A DNA stretch of 64,000 bases from the NCBI GenBank assembly GCA_023078555.1, contig CM041197.1:7844842-7908841 (forward strand). The letters run 5' to 3'. A program made the position numbers and the translations under genes. The notes under the pieces were generated by a model. It worked only from the letters and a program-made list of their open reading frames with translations. It searched no databases and was not told the DNA's origin. Positions 42,773 to 53,932 of this stretch are shown here, piece by piece. This stretch comes from Ulva prolifera. Its lineage: Eukaryota; Chlorophyta; Ulvophyceae; Ulvales; Ulvaceae. The number at the start of each line of letters is the position of its first letter. Position 1 is the stretch's first letter.

Positions 42773-43951
42773 TTACATAGCCGTATCCATTTGGACATTG
42801 ACAACTCCGAAATCCGGGACCGAAAGAGGCATCCAAGCAACATGCTGCCGCAAACTCTGACTTGCGCCACAGAATGCAACAACACGAGCCAATTCACCGA
42901 GAGGGGACGGGCGATTTGCAACACCCGACACCCCAGCATCACCACCAACACCATCAACACCGACAATAAGCACAACCGCTACATCAGACCACGAAACACC
43001 AGAGGCACTGTCATAAGGACCTGGCCGTGCGAGCAACTGCCGCACCAAAACCGCAACGGCGGAGACATGCCGATCACGATGTGCCACTGGGACAGGTGGC
43101 AGAACTGCCCCGATGGGTGCACGTGCGATGTAGGATGTGAAGACATCAGCAGCACGTGAATATTCCAAATGCTTTTCACTACGGTGCCTACACAAGAAAG
43201 GAGACAGACCCGAACGAGCAGACATTAGCACACGCACAAGACCGGGCTCAACGGAGTCCATAAACGGGGCTAGTGACCCTAGTTCGTGTGTTATCACACC
43301 ACGCAACCACTCTCCAGTGACCTTATTGTCGCGACCACGCTTCTCAAATCGTTGTTCAAGGTATGCCAACCACATGACAGCCACGACCTTCTCACGGGTA
43401 AGATTTGAGTACGTGATTGTGAGAGGGCTTTGTTTGGACGGCTGATCATGCATGCCGAGACGTTTGGACACCCTGGGTGGCCCACGTCGGCGGCGATGCT
43501 CAGGCTCGGGTGGAGCCTGTAAGGCAAGTCTGATGTGTGCATATCGTTTCAGTTCTGCCGCAATGGCCGTGATGCGGGAATGAAAGTCCCCGCCCACCCC
43601 CGGCCCCCGTTGAGAGTGACCCCGAATCGCGGTGGATTCCACCGCAACCGGGAATCGCTCCGCCCCCATGTGTGTCAGCTTTGCGTACCAGCAAAGTTTA
43701 GCTGCCTTGATCATTGAGCTCACAGGCAGGAGGCCCGTGGAGTGCGGGACCAGCACAATCGTAGCTGACTCGGACGGCGCCAACCTGAAAGCTCGATCGA
43801 GCCGGTCGAGCACAACAGTCTGATCTCCGCGACTCCAGACGCAGCGGGGGCTTCGGTGTATAGCATGCATGACGGCCACCGCACCGCTGTGGTGCGACAC
43901 GAGCGCCCCTCCCCATCCGGACTCTCGTTCCACTGTGGCCCCCCAGGACAC
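42773..43951 (-). pseudogene. Remnant of a tyrosine-recombinase-type retroelement ORF (tentative)
   Basis: An open frame of 392 codons. The N-terminal part (SATIVLVPHST and nearby) resembles the conserved region that follows RNase H in DIRS-like and related algal elements. The middle (REKVVAVMWLAYLEQRFE through FMDSVEPGLVRVLMSARSG) resembles a tyrosine-recombinase core-binding domain. No catalytic recombinase domain follows. The frame simply runs on into a SINE fragment at 42775, which supplies the last residues. It is probably a fossil, incomplete at both ends. The assignment rests on pattern only. Confidence 0.3.
42775..42825 (-). mobile_element. SINE-A 3' fragment
   Basis: GCCGTATCCATTTGGACATT and the following ACAACTCCGAA match the 3' end of the SINE-A copies at 59293 and 59741. 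There is no TTTAC tail here, so it is an old, trimmed fragment. Confidence 0.6.
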
Positions 43952-44010
43952 CTCGGCCGGGTGCGATATCTATCGTGAGGTACCTCATACAATGCTGACT
44001 CTGTCCTGTG

Positions 44011-44128
44011 CAGTGTTGGTCGTCGGGCATGACGACACAGCACTGCCATGCATGGAACAATTTGGAATACGTTGATCTAGTTTCTGGACGGCAGACCTCA
44101 AACCGCGCTGCACGGAGACCAAACACTG
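44011..44128. mobile_element. hAT-type MITE, diverged
   Basis: Starts CAGTGTTGGTCG and ends GACCAAACACTG. Its interior matches the copies at 60037 and 63857 (TGGAACAATTTGGAAT, TTCTGGACGGCAG). I found no clear target duplication. Confidence 0.65.
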
Positions 44129-44419
44129 CTTCCGGGGGAACCCGGTTTTGTCTGCACGTACGGTACGCGTGTCGCAGCCTCTGGTCGCCACCACCCGCCA
44201 CGGTGTCCAGGTCAGCTGCATTCAGTAATGACACGCGTAGGGCCTCCCTGTCGTCTACGTTTTATGTGGCCACCGACGCCCACTGGCAGTCCTGAATGTC
44301 ACCAACCATTCTCTCTTGCAGCATCGATCTCTCTTGCACTGCGTGGCAGCATACCTTCAAGTTGGTATCATGAAGAAGCTCGCCATGACGCGGGCATGCA
44401 TGTACAGCCCGGAGGCTAC

Positions 44420-44700
44420 GTCTGTCCAGTCGGTCGATGACGATAGCAGCCATCCCTTTCTGTTCAGGAGGTCGTGGATTCGATTCTGCATGCGCTTCTG
44501 GAATCGAAACGGCCGTGCGGGACCACCTCGCGTTGCACAGCTGTCCTAGGAGGAGGTCCTGTGAATTCAAGTTGCAGCCGCGTGTCTGAGGGGGGTTCCA
44601 GGTGCTTTACCCCTTCGGCATGTGAACACGTTTACTCGGAGTTGTGTTTCCCCCTCTCAAGTCACGTGCGGCTCAGTCCGGAGTTAATCTACTGTAAGCA
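44420..44700 (+). mobile_element. SINE-A copy, diverged
   Basis: Shares the body of the 59293 copy: TTCAGGAGGTCGTGGATTCG (B-box region), AATCGAAACGGCCGTG, GGACCACCTCG, GAGGAGGTCCTGTGA, TACCCCTTCGGCATGTG and CGGAGTTGT. The tail is degraded. Confidence 0.65.
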
Positions 44701-44884
44701 GTGTACATGTCTCGAGATAGCATACGTAACTGCGTCCACACACGCAGGCCATCGCCTCGGCCTGCCTCAGATCTCCCTCTCGATGCCGGTGCATTGTGTG
44801 GGCAGACGCGCACCATACGCTAGCTACACTGTAGCGGGCAGTAGCGCTGTGACCCGGGGCCCCTAAGGCCGGCGGCGTCTATCG

Positions 44885-45610
44885 GAGGCCGGGCATGCCA
44901 GCCTTCCATAACTTAACAGATGTGTACATACTATAGTATGTACATCTCTAAGCAAGCTTGCGGGAGGCCTAGGCAGCTGCATGCCCGGCCTCAGCTGCAG
45001 TGTCTGTGATGGCCCGACTGCCCTCAGCACATCTTCTGCATCCAGGCCTCACGCCCTGATCATGAGCTGAGGGCACGCTGCTGTATAGCTGCTGCATGTG
45101 GGCAACTGTATCACTGATACAGTTGCCCACATGCATGCATGCATGCATGGCATGCATGCATGTACCCCATAATTTTAAAGCTTTAAAATTAAGACCTTGA
45201 TCTTAAGACCCTGGTCAGCTCGAGCTGCACGGACTGCGGTCTTGCAAGTGACGCCATCTGTTCATCAAGACGCATGCTGTCGTCGACGCGCTGGACGCTT
45301 AAGAACTCTTGACGTCACTGTGAGCTCATGAGCTGTTGATCAATCGTGGCCACTGCACGTGCGTTCGCATATGCACGCTCCCAGGCCTCATACGCGTTTG
45401 TCCTCTTGACCCAATTGCAACAGCACCGTGCAGTGACTGCCCCGGCCCTATGTCTATCGGATGAGCGGACTCATTCGACAGCTGCCACAGCTTTGAGTGC
45501 CACAGATCCTCTAGAGGATGCTTGCATGCAATTGCAATTGCAATTGGCTATATAGCCATGGACGGTCCATATCATATATGATATGCCATGGCATATGTGG
45601 TACCCACAGA
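44885..45610. repeat. Cluster of perfect palindromes
   Basis: Inverted arms GAGGCCGGGCATGC at 44885-44898 and 44979-44992 enclose the palindrome TACATACTATAGTATGTA (44925-44942). A 41-bp hairpin with 20-base perfect arms and one spacer base lies at 45094-45134. AATTTTAAAGCTTTAAAATT is a perfect 20-bp palindrome at 45171-45190. GGCTATATAGCC, CATATCATATATGATATG and ATGCCATGGCAT follow at about 45547-45600. A run of CATG repeats lies between. No coding sequence is evident. Confidence 0.85.
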
Positions 45611-45677
45611 CACATCCCGCAAACACAGTACACACGAATTTGCGAGATTTCCACTGAATGCCGTGCCCTGCTTGCAG

Positions 45678-45783
45678 CCGTGCCCAGCAGCGGATGAAAT
45701 AGACTCGGTGGCAGCCCTGATGGCGGATGTTGCCGACCGCTGGCGGCGGGTTCAAGTTTTTGAGATGAACGCCGGCGCCAGAG
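45678..45783 (+). pseudogene. Orphan exon related to the 58818-62817 gene
   Basis: After the acceptor TTGCAG the plus strand reads PCPAADEIDSVAALMADVAD and ends at GCCAGAG before GTGTGC. It resembles the third exon of the minus-strand gene at 60946-61105 (ACPVPEDIDSVSFVMQHIAA), with the same donor position and phase. No other exons of that gene are seen here, so it is probably a partial duplicate. Confidence 0.5.
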
Positions 45784-46285
45784 GTGTGCTTGAAATTGTG
45801 CCCGGGCCGTGTGTGGGCGTGCCCGTTTGCAGCACAAGGGCTGCAGCCAATGCTTGCCATGAAGCTGCCTAGGCGCTGCCACACAGCAGGTGCCTGCACG
45901 TCACAACTGGCGCCAGCCGTCGAGTGCCGGGGCTCACTAACAACGCTAGCACAATACGGCTCGCACTCGTGATGTGTCCAGTTGATCCTCACAGCTTCGA
46001 AACTGGACATGCCGGCTAACACGCAGTTGGCACATCATAGTTCGGCGTGGAAAGCTCATTCACCATGGAACATGCTTGTACGAATATAGTTCATATGTTT
46101 GCAACATAGTGTGATACTTATGCCGGCTGGGCGGTCGAGCGCCTACATGTCATCAGCGCTGAGGCCTGCTCAGGCTGGGTACCCACCCCACGTGGGGCGT
46201 GTACATGGGGCATGTAGGCATGGCATCGTCTGCACAGTTGTTGCGGCACAGCAATGGTAGCTCTCAGAGAGCATGTCTCGTGCAG

Positions 46286-46728
46286 GCACAACAGCCGGAT
46301 TGGCGTTCTCCCTGAAGTACGCGCCCCCGGAGGTGATTCAGGCGCTTGAGAGGGGCGACCGCACCATCCTCGTCGACGCGGCCGTCGACATCTGGACGAT
46401 CGGCGTCATCGCCTTCGAGCTCCTCACCGGCGAGCGCGCCTTCCCGTTGGAGGGCCTTGCTGCCGCCGAGGCAGAGGCGGCAGCACGGGACGCAATCATG
46501 GGCCGCACGCCGCTGCCGTGGGAGGAGGTCTCGGAGGCTGGCCGGGACCGCCTCGGCAAGATGCGGGTGCTGAAGCGGACAGTCATGCAGTGCCTCAAGA
46601 GGGACCCCTCCATGCGCCCAGGTGCACAGGAACTGCTGAAGTCATGGGACCGCATGTTTGATGAACTGCAGGGAACGTCGACACAGAACGGAGGCGGGGT
46701 GCCAGTTCGCACGTTGGCGCCATCGTGA
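46286..46728 (+). pseudogene. Orphan last exon of a protein kinase (second copy)
   Basis: This is closely similar to the last exon of the kinase at 3742-4184, with the same acceptor phase: TTAGLAFS, KYAPPEV, DIWTIGVIAFELLTG and RDPSMRP, ending at a TGA at 46728. It covers only the C-lobe after the activation segment. No exon for the glycine loop, ATP lysine, HRD or DFG is visible upstream as far as the array. It is therefore an incomplete duplicate, although its own frame is open. It could still be used if distant exons exist. It lies 500 bp from the other orphan exon. Confidence 0.7.
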
Positions 46729-47484
46729 CATCGGCAGCAGATGCATGACGGCATTGCTCACTTTCAGGGGTCAGGTATGCGTACATGGGAAGGTTTTGAT
46801 AGGAGTTGGTTGCAGAATCTTGAAATGTGGTGTGTGTGATCAGGTACATAAAGTTTTCTGTGCTTTTTTCTGTTGTTTTATCTGGTCTTGTCTGGGCTTT
46901 TAAATGCATTGTTTCTTGTGCTTTCTGGGTGGTACAAATGTATGCATGCTGCACATTTGTGCCTGGTCAGTGGAGGTAATAGCACATCAGCTATATAATT
47001 TGCTTATGGAAGCAATACCACATCAGCTGTATTTTGCGTACAGTCCGTTGTCTGTGTACGCATGCAATGCACAGGTATCAAACTGTCGAAACGGAACAGC
47101 GCACTGGGACACAGAGGGTGGGGGTGCTGTGTGCTGATCATGAGCGGAATAATCATGTTTTCCACCATGTGTCGTTGCAACAGCATTTTGTACTAGTTTG
47201 TCAGTTTGTAAGGAAGTACACACTAGCTTCGTTTTCCAGAGTCTGAGCTACATAGCCTAGAGCGTGTTCAGAAACAGCATGCTAGCAGACCATGCGCTGT
47301 TGCTTGAATCTGATGCGGTACCAAGGAAAGGTCAATCAGAGAGAACCATCCTGTCCACTCCGAGTTGCAGCGTACATGATGGAGGTTTGTCAGGTGTGCA
47401 CGGAACTGTTGCGAGGCATGCTGGCACACGGTAACCTGATCAACGCAATGGGGTCAAAATCAACCATCCCAAAAACAGCCAGCG
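46729..47484. other. Downstream of the orphan kinase exon; no gene seen
   Basis: AT-richer sequence up to the left LTR of Gypsy-2, including a T-rich stretch at about 46855-46905. I see no secure coding sequence or repeat. Confidence 0.4.
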
Positions 47485-47719
47485 TGATATGTAAATTGGA
47501 GCAGTTAGGCTCAGAGGGACAGTTCAGAGGGCTGTAACAAAAGGGGGAAGAGTGTTACAAGTAAAGTCCGAAGCTGTTAGACAGTACATGTGCATTTATA
47601 GGCTCCAGGTTGAGGCCTGTAGTTCAAACACAAAAATATACCAGTCTCTTCAACTTCTGAAACCCTTGATACCTCAATAGGTCATAATCTCACTAAGTCA
47701 AGGACGGAATAATACAACA
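47485..47719 (-). repeat. Gypsy-2 3' LTR
   Basis: This 235-bp LTR pairs with 53488-53722. A purine-rich tract (minus strand GGGGGAG) lies just inside it, at about 47720-47733. Confidence 0.93.
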
Positions 47720-47830
47720 ACTACTCCCCCTGAAGTCCGCAGACTCACAGTGATCCACTGGGGTAACAAGGCAATAGCACAGCGTCATGCTGGCTCAAGT
47801 GAATCTTCAAGGTCTTCTTTCAAAAGGGTC

Positions 47831-50800
47831 CTAAGGTCTTCGTCCAGACGTTATTAAACAAAACGACTGAGGTCTTCTTCTTAGGCAAAACATAGCCTGA
47901 AGGAATAAATCCAGCCCGGATCTACGGTCAAGCTCCTGGAGCAGCAGTAGGCCGACTTCATCATCAGAGTCCACTTCATGCTCCGCTGTAGCTTCAGGAA
48001 TGTAGAAAGACACCGGGTAGCAATATCTCTTAGAACTCCCGGGGAACTTCTTATACTTCTTTATTAATTGCTGATCTTCTGGCGCCAGCAGTACAGACTG
48101 CGGCAGCCACAGAGAAGAACCATCTTTGCTTACCACGAGATACCTCGTGGGGATGTCCAACAATGACTGTAAGTCAGTAGGGATACGGCCATGCCGTCGC
48201 CTGTCCAGCACCTGTACCAAAGGATTGAAGACAAGATGCAGTTCAATTGGCGGAACGTCAGGATCAAATCCCCGATCTGAGTCCACACAGTAGGAACGCA
48301 AACACTGAACATTTATCATAATGTGAATGCCTGAATAGGCATCTGGAAGCTGGATGCGATAAGCATTTGGTCCGAATACTTCAGTGACAGAGAATGGTCC
48401 CACGAAACGTGGAAGCACTTGCGAACCTGCGTATCAACGCAGCGCACTCTCAGGAACGAAGAAGCAATCTTCACAGTATCATCAACCTGAAACACGATCA
48501 CAAGTTGTGATGCTTTGTAGACAACAATCATTTGTCGTCTGGAATGCTCTATAAAGCATAACCCCTGGCGCAGCATACTGCCACGCTGTCGCAACCGAGC
48601 GCCAACTTCATGACACTCACGCGAACAGACATCGAATCGCGCAAGTCTCTAGGAGACCATACAAATTTGAGTCGATGAGGGGTGAAAACCTGTTGCACTG
48701 TGCAGAGTGTTGTGGTATGCATACAAGAGGGAAGTAACAAGCTCTTCCGAGTCTTCTTAATGCTTGGCCACGAATGCACGCAACTTAAACAAGAATTTAC
48801 GATGAATATTCTCGGTCAGACCATCCGTTTGAGGACGGTATGCAGTGGAATGAATAGCTTCACAGCTATAGCGCGCGTAACACGCTTCATGCGAATAGCA
48901 GTCAATCGCGAGTCATGGTCGCCCAGATTGCAATCAGGCAGACCTACCCACGAGAACACTTTCTTATACAGCAAATCAATGAACTGCTGAGTGCTCATGT
49001 GCCTGGTGCATGGTAAGGCAATAGACCACTTCGTGAAACGATCTAGGATGGCGAGGTAGCCACCATTACCGCACTTGGATTTTGGAAGACCGGATACCCA
49101 ATCAAGGGTGATCCAGCCGAATGGTCGCCGCTGAATCGGCTGAGGGTGCAGCTCGGGGGTGGGCTGAGGCATCGACTCGCTCCGCTGGCAGATGGAGCGG
49201 CTCCGCTGGCAGACCTGCGTATGTACTCCTGGACGGCAGCTGACATGTCAGGCCAATACAAATATGGACCAGAGCATGATTAGTCTTAGCATATCCAAGA
49301 TGCGAAATGACAACCTATTTCAATGTCATGGTAGTCATGGATCAACTTGCCACGCAGGTTGCGGAAGAATGGGACAAACAGTCGATGCGACCCTCCACGG
49401 ACGAAATAAACCAATCCGTGTTAAAAGCTGAAGTCTTTGTAGCGGGGAGAATACGATCTTGCAATGATGCGTTTAACTTCCTTGGTGGTGTGCAGTCCCG
49501 CTTTAACTTCAGACAGGACGGTGTCGTATGGCACACAAGAAGCGACCAGCATAAGACGCAGGTCGTCGCGCCTAGACAAACCGTCAGCAAATGAGTTGAC
49601 AGAGCCGGGAACGTATTCAACCGACAGATTGAACTCTGACTGAAACTGCTGCCATCTGACCTGTCAAGTAGACAAGTTGGCTTGCGACATGAAGTGTTGC
49701 AGAGGCCGATGGTCAGTGTTGCAAGTAATTGTGAATTCCGAGCCATACAAATAGTGATGCCATAAGCAAAGTGCCAACACAACAGCTAACAGCTCACGCT
49801 CGTGCACTGGGTACCTGCGTTCGCGATCAGCCAACGTACGCGAGGAAAAGGCAACTGGTCGTCGACCATTGAGTGTGTCCTGCTCCAATGAGGAATCTAC
49901 AGCGTAATCACTAGCATCGGAAAGTATATGGAAAGGGGATTCGGGATCTGGCCTTGCTAATTCAGGCGCAGCAAGAATGCTGACCTTCAGTTTTTGCAAA
50001 GCAGCTACTTCGACCTCCTCCCACCACCGCCAGGGAACATCGCTGCGTAACAAATTGATTAGCAGCGCAGGAATGCGCGCATAATCTGCGATGTAGTCTC
50101 GTCAGAGACCGAATGTTCCTGGTAGCAAGTGGCAAGTCCTGCGGGACAGGTTATTGCTGCAATGCTGCAGCACGCTGGGGATTGACAAATTGGCCCTGAG
50201 CCATCAACCAGATGCTTTAGGAACTCAATGGTAGTCCGCAGCCATTCGAATTTGGAAGGCTTGACAAATAAATGATGTTCTCTAAGACATTGCAGGACAG
50301 CGCGAAGGTGTATCAAATGTTCCTTTTCGGAAACAGAAAAGATACAGATATCATCAGGATAGATTGCAATGAACGTCGCAACTGGAATAGTGCAGCCACT
50401 TGGTAGCGCAACATTTTCGCGAAACGTCTCATCTATCAAGCATTGGAACGTGCTAGGTGCACAACACAGGCCCATCGGCAAAATGGTGAATTCATATTTG
50501 CCGTATGGAGTAGTGAAAGCAGTTTTGGATACATCTGCATCTCCGACCTGGACTTGATGGAATCCGTCAGACAGGTCGAGTTTAGAGAAAAACTTCGCTT
50601 TCAACAGGCATGCAAGCAATTCAGAGATGCGAGGCAGTCCATAAGCAATACGATTAAGCATATTTGCATTGAGTGCCACATATGAAATGCGCGTGCGCCA
50701 GGAGCGCTTGCCCGTTACTGGGTCAGGTTTCTTATGCACGAATAACACGGGTACAGCCCAAGGGAATAGGCTGGGTTTGATCCATCCATTCTCGAGGAAG

Positions 50801-51699
50801 GTGGAAATGTACCTCTTAATTTCAGCATCTTCATCTTGTGTGAAAGGATGCGGGTTGCGCGCGTACGGCTTTGCCGTGGGCGCGGTGTCGATGGTGTGCC
50901 CTATAACAGAGCCATCACTGGCGTAGCGAATAGGCGGGAGACCTTCAGGGATCTTCACCTTAAGAACGTCTGCATATTCCTGCAATAATGGAGCAACCTT
51001 GGGATGGTCAGCCCCTTTTCCTGAAAGCAAATCTGGATCGCAGAGCTGTTGCTCAGGAAGTACAACACCTACACACGCTTGCGCTGGATCAATGTCACTA
51101 TCAGAAGCGAGCGTTTTAGCGAGGGTGTCAATATTGCATAGTTCGATAGCATCAGAATGTATGCCAGGAAGTGCAGGAGCCTTGAAGGCTTTTATGCAGC
51201 GCTGTTCGCCATTGACCTGAACGAACATGCCGCGTTTTCGCCAGCGCACTTCTGGTTCATGCTTAGACAGGAAATCTAAACCCAGAACGATATCATAACC
51301 AGGCATGTCTAACACCAGAAAGCGTTGCTTCACAGCCAGAGGGCCGATTCGCAACCATACCTCGCGTGTAACACCATCAATATTCAATGTTGAATTGTCG
51401 GCCAGACGCGCGGGAGGAATATCCCGTGCGAGAACGCTTATACCACGAACTCTAGCATAAGCAGATGAAATGAACGAGGCGGAAGCCCCGGAATCAACCA
51501 AAGCTAGGCCGTATGCACCGGCAACAGTGCATTCAAAAGTGAGAAGACGAGTACCAAAGGATGCTGCTGTCCTGAGGGACGGCTTATAGACTAAATGGTC
51601 ATCATCCTGTGGGTCCAGCGGCGCCCATTCTGGGCGATGAATTGCTGGTTCCCGTTTGCGTGCTACGAAACAAGGCTTTTTACGGCCCATCAGCTGCAC
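47831..51699 (-). pseudogene. Gypsy-2 pol remnants
   Basis: Fossil Pol segments in family order: protease (LVDSGASASFIS), reverse transcriptase (FSKLDLSDGFHQVQVG, MGLCCAPSTFQC), RNase H (FHILSDASDYA), the integrase core region, and a GPY/F-like C-terminal module (RFVGPFSVTEVFGPNAYRIQ). The frame is broken in several places. Confidence 0.85.
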
Positions 51700-51744
51700 A
51701 AACAGAGAAAATCAAAGGAAACTCTACGCCTAAGCGTTAAGAGT

Positions 51745-52040
51745 GAATACGCTCTGCGCCGAAGCGGTATGAGCTGGAAAAGCTTCCGCACCAAAGTGGT
51801 GAGAGCCGGGATATGCTCTGCGCCGAAGCGGTACGAGCTGGAATTGGCTCTGCGCCGAAGCGGTATGAGCTAGAAAAGCTTCCGCACCCAAATGGTGAGA
51901 GCCGGGATATGCTCTGCGCCGAAGCGGTACGAGCTGGAACACCCTTCAAGGCGGGTGGCCTTATAGCCAAGCTGGTGGCTGTTAAGCTCTGCGCCGAAGC
52001 GGTTCGAGCTGGAAATCCCTTGAAGGCGGGTGGCCTTACA
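51745..52040 (+). repeat. Minisatellite inside Gypsy-2
   Basis: Five copies of a core reading CTCTGCGCCGAAGCGGT followed by a variable two bases and GAGCTGGAA occur here, some with an added block AAGCTTCCGCACC ... GGTGAGAGCCGGGATATG. Two further blocks share AAGGCGGGTGGCCTTA. It lies between the Gag-like segment and the protease. Confidence 0.85.
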
Positions 52041-52901
52041 GCTAATTGCAAGCTGACAAAAGAAACGCGATTACACGTAACAAATGGGCTGGCGCACGAA
52101 GCGGCGCCGCCTGAATCGATAACGTCAACGACCCGAATGCACTCCATTGCCGGTACCTTGGCCAAGCTGGTTTCGGAACTTCCGGAGGGTTAAAAAGGTT
52201 GTCAAATCATGACCGTTAACGGACATGGCGGCTAACGGAGGCGAGAGACGGTCTGTGCACGCACTGGCACGAAGACTGACCGTAGGGTGTACACGTTGAC
52301 TGAATGCAGTGAATGAATCACTCGGGGACTGGAATGTATATGATTAGGACAAGGCTGCCACCTGCAAATGGCCCTTGAACGCACTGATGTTTACCCATAG
52401 TGTCATGCAACTAGAATATTCCAGATATCGCGGCTGAACTCGAATTGCCGCGGGGTTCATGGGCTTGAACCCTACTCACGCGTGATGTGCGAATGTGCAC
52501 ATAGGAAAATCAAACGTGAACGAAACCCGAGATAACCCCAAAGGTGACGGGACTCTGTTATCTTGCTCATGCATCATATCAGGGACAACCAGGCCAGGAC
52601 TGATTGGCGATGATGCGAACAAGCACGTGGCATACGCGAGAAACAGGCGGCCTAGCCAGTCCCTGAATCTTCCTAGGGCGTCCGACTCCCCTTAGTAAAC
52701 CGTAAACCCGACAGGGTGCGCGTCGGCTAATGGCAGCTACTCGTGATCCTGAAGGCGAGCAAGTGCCAAAACTATAACGTAAAGGTCCACATGGCAAAAG
52801 AGCCAGGCGGGCATTGGGAGCATGGTGCCTGGTCACAGCTCCCTATGCCCCCGACACGGGACAATACAACATCGAAAACCTCAAAGGGCTTAATGGCTCA
52901 C

Positions 52902-53345
52902 CTAGGGGATGGGGGGCCACTTGATGTACTTCTCAACCTGACGATTGCGCATGACATGAAAGTCGTTGCGCACAGACTCCCGATAAACAGTCTTCAGTGC
53001 AGAAATCGTTTCGTCGAGGCTGACCGCCATGCATGGCGGGACGAACCCCAACCGGGGTTCATGGTCCTCGGCCTGCGCGAATTCAGTTTCACCACCGATC
53101 ATTGCGTACGACAGCTGCTGCTCGACAGAATCATGATGATGCTTCCTGTAGGCGCGCTTGATTGCTTGTATAGCACGCTTGCCTTCAGGTTCCAGCGCGG
53201 AATAGACGTTCGGATGAATGGGGGGCTTGAATGGCGTCCGCCTGTTGTGGTCATGACGCGCGATGGCGTCATCGTCTTGATTGTGCGCAGTGTCCCGCTT
53301 GCGGTGCTGCGTGGACGACTGCTGCTGCGCGAGAATCAACTGCAT
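52902..53345 (-). pseudogene. Gypsy-2 Gag-like segment
   Basis: An open stretch of 147 codons near the 5' LTR. It contains ALEPEGKRAIQAIKRAYRK and a Gln/His-rich start, and its position suits Gag. No zinc knuckle is seen. It is assigned mainly by position. Confidence 0.5.
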
Positions 53346-53487
53346 CTGCTCCTACAGCTCTGGATGAATCACAGGGCTAACTAGCGGAACATGTGATTCT
53401 GTCTGAATATGGGAATGGGACTGAGGGATGTCTGAATGCCCTTGGGATCCTGAACCGTCAATGTTTATGTTTCTCACCGATACCAAT

Positions 53488-53722
53488 TGATATGTAAATT
53501 GGAGCAGTTAGGCTCAGAGGGACAGTTCAGAGGGCTGTAACAAAAGGGGGAAGAGTGTTACAAGTAAAGTCCGAAGCTGTTAGACGGTACATGTGCATTT
53601 ATAGGCTCCAGGTTGAGGCCTGTAGTTCAAACACAAAAATATACCAGTCTCTTCAACTTCTGAAACCCTTGATACCTCAATAGGTCATAATCTCACTAAG
53701 TCAAGGACGGAATAATACAACA
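53488..53722 (-). repeat. Gypsy-2 5' LTR
   Basis: This 235-bp LTR has the primer-binding site just inside it at 53472-53486. It lies about 210 bp from the stop codon of the ferredoxin gene. Confidence 0.93.
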
Positions 53723-53841
53723 CAGCGGCACCGGGATTGTATTATGAGACAGCTTATTTTCAATTTTTCATTCAGGGCTAGACTCGCATCAACGGACGGC
53801 ACGCAGCAAGGATCCTGAACGTGGACTGGTTACTGGCTTCT

Positions 53842-53846
53842 TTACA
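53842..53846 (-). terminator. TGTAA poly(A) signal of the ferredoxin gene
   Basis: TGTAA on the minus strand about 90 bases after the ferredoxin stop codon. TGTAA is the usual poly(A) signal of green algae such as Chlamydomonas. Confidence 0.6.
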
Positions 53847-53932
53847 CGATGTCATGGACAAAACCCTTTTTTTGTCTGATCATATACATGCAGGACCAAA
53901 GACTGATCCTGAAGCTAGGACGCTGAAAGCAT

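Larger units (their letters stand above)
47485..53722 (-). mobile_element. Second Ty3/Gypsy LTR retrotransposon (Gypsy-2), broken
   Basis: This 6238-bp element on the minus strand has LTRs of 235 bp at 47485-47719 and 53488-53722 (TG...CA) with one difference seen. The 5-bp target duplication CAGCG lies at 47480-47484 and 53723-53727. The primer-binding site next to the right LTR reads TGGTATCGGTGAG on the minus strand. The remaining parts, in minus order, are a Gag-like segment, a repeat-rich leader, protease and reverse transcriptase, RNase H, integrase and the integrase C-terminal module. The coding region is broken in roughly four to six places. The family is Ty3/Gypsy, distinct from Gypsy-1 and without a visible chromodomain. 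Confidence 0.92.

Noticed and set aside
42775-44700. A 1.9-kb autonomous DNA transposon with short terminal inverted repeats around the 392-codon ORF
   Set aside because: Both ends are SINE-A pieces (a 3' fragment and a diverged copy), so the apparent inverted repeats come from SINEs.
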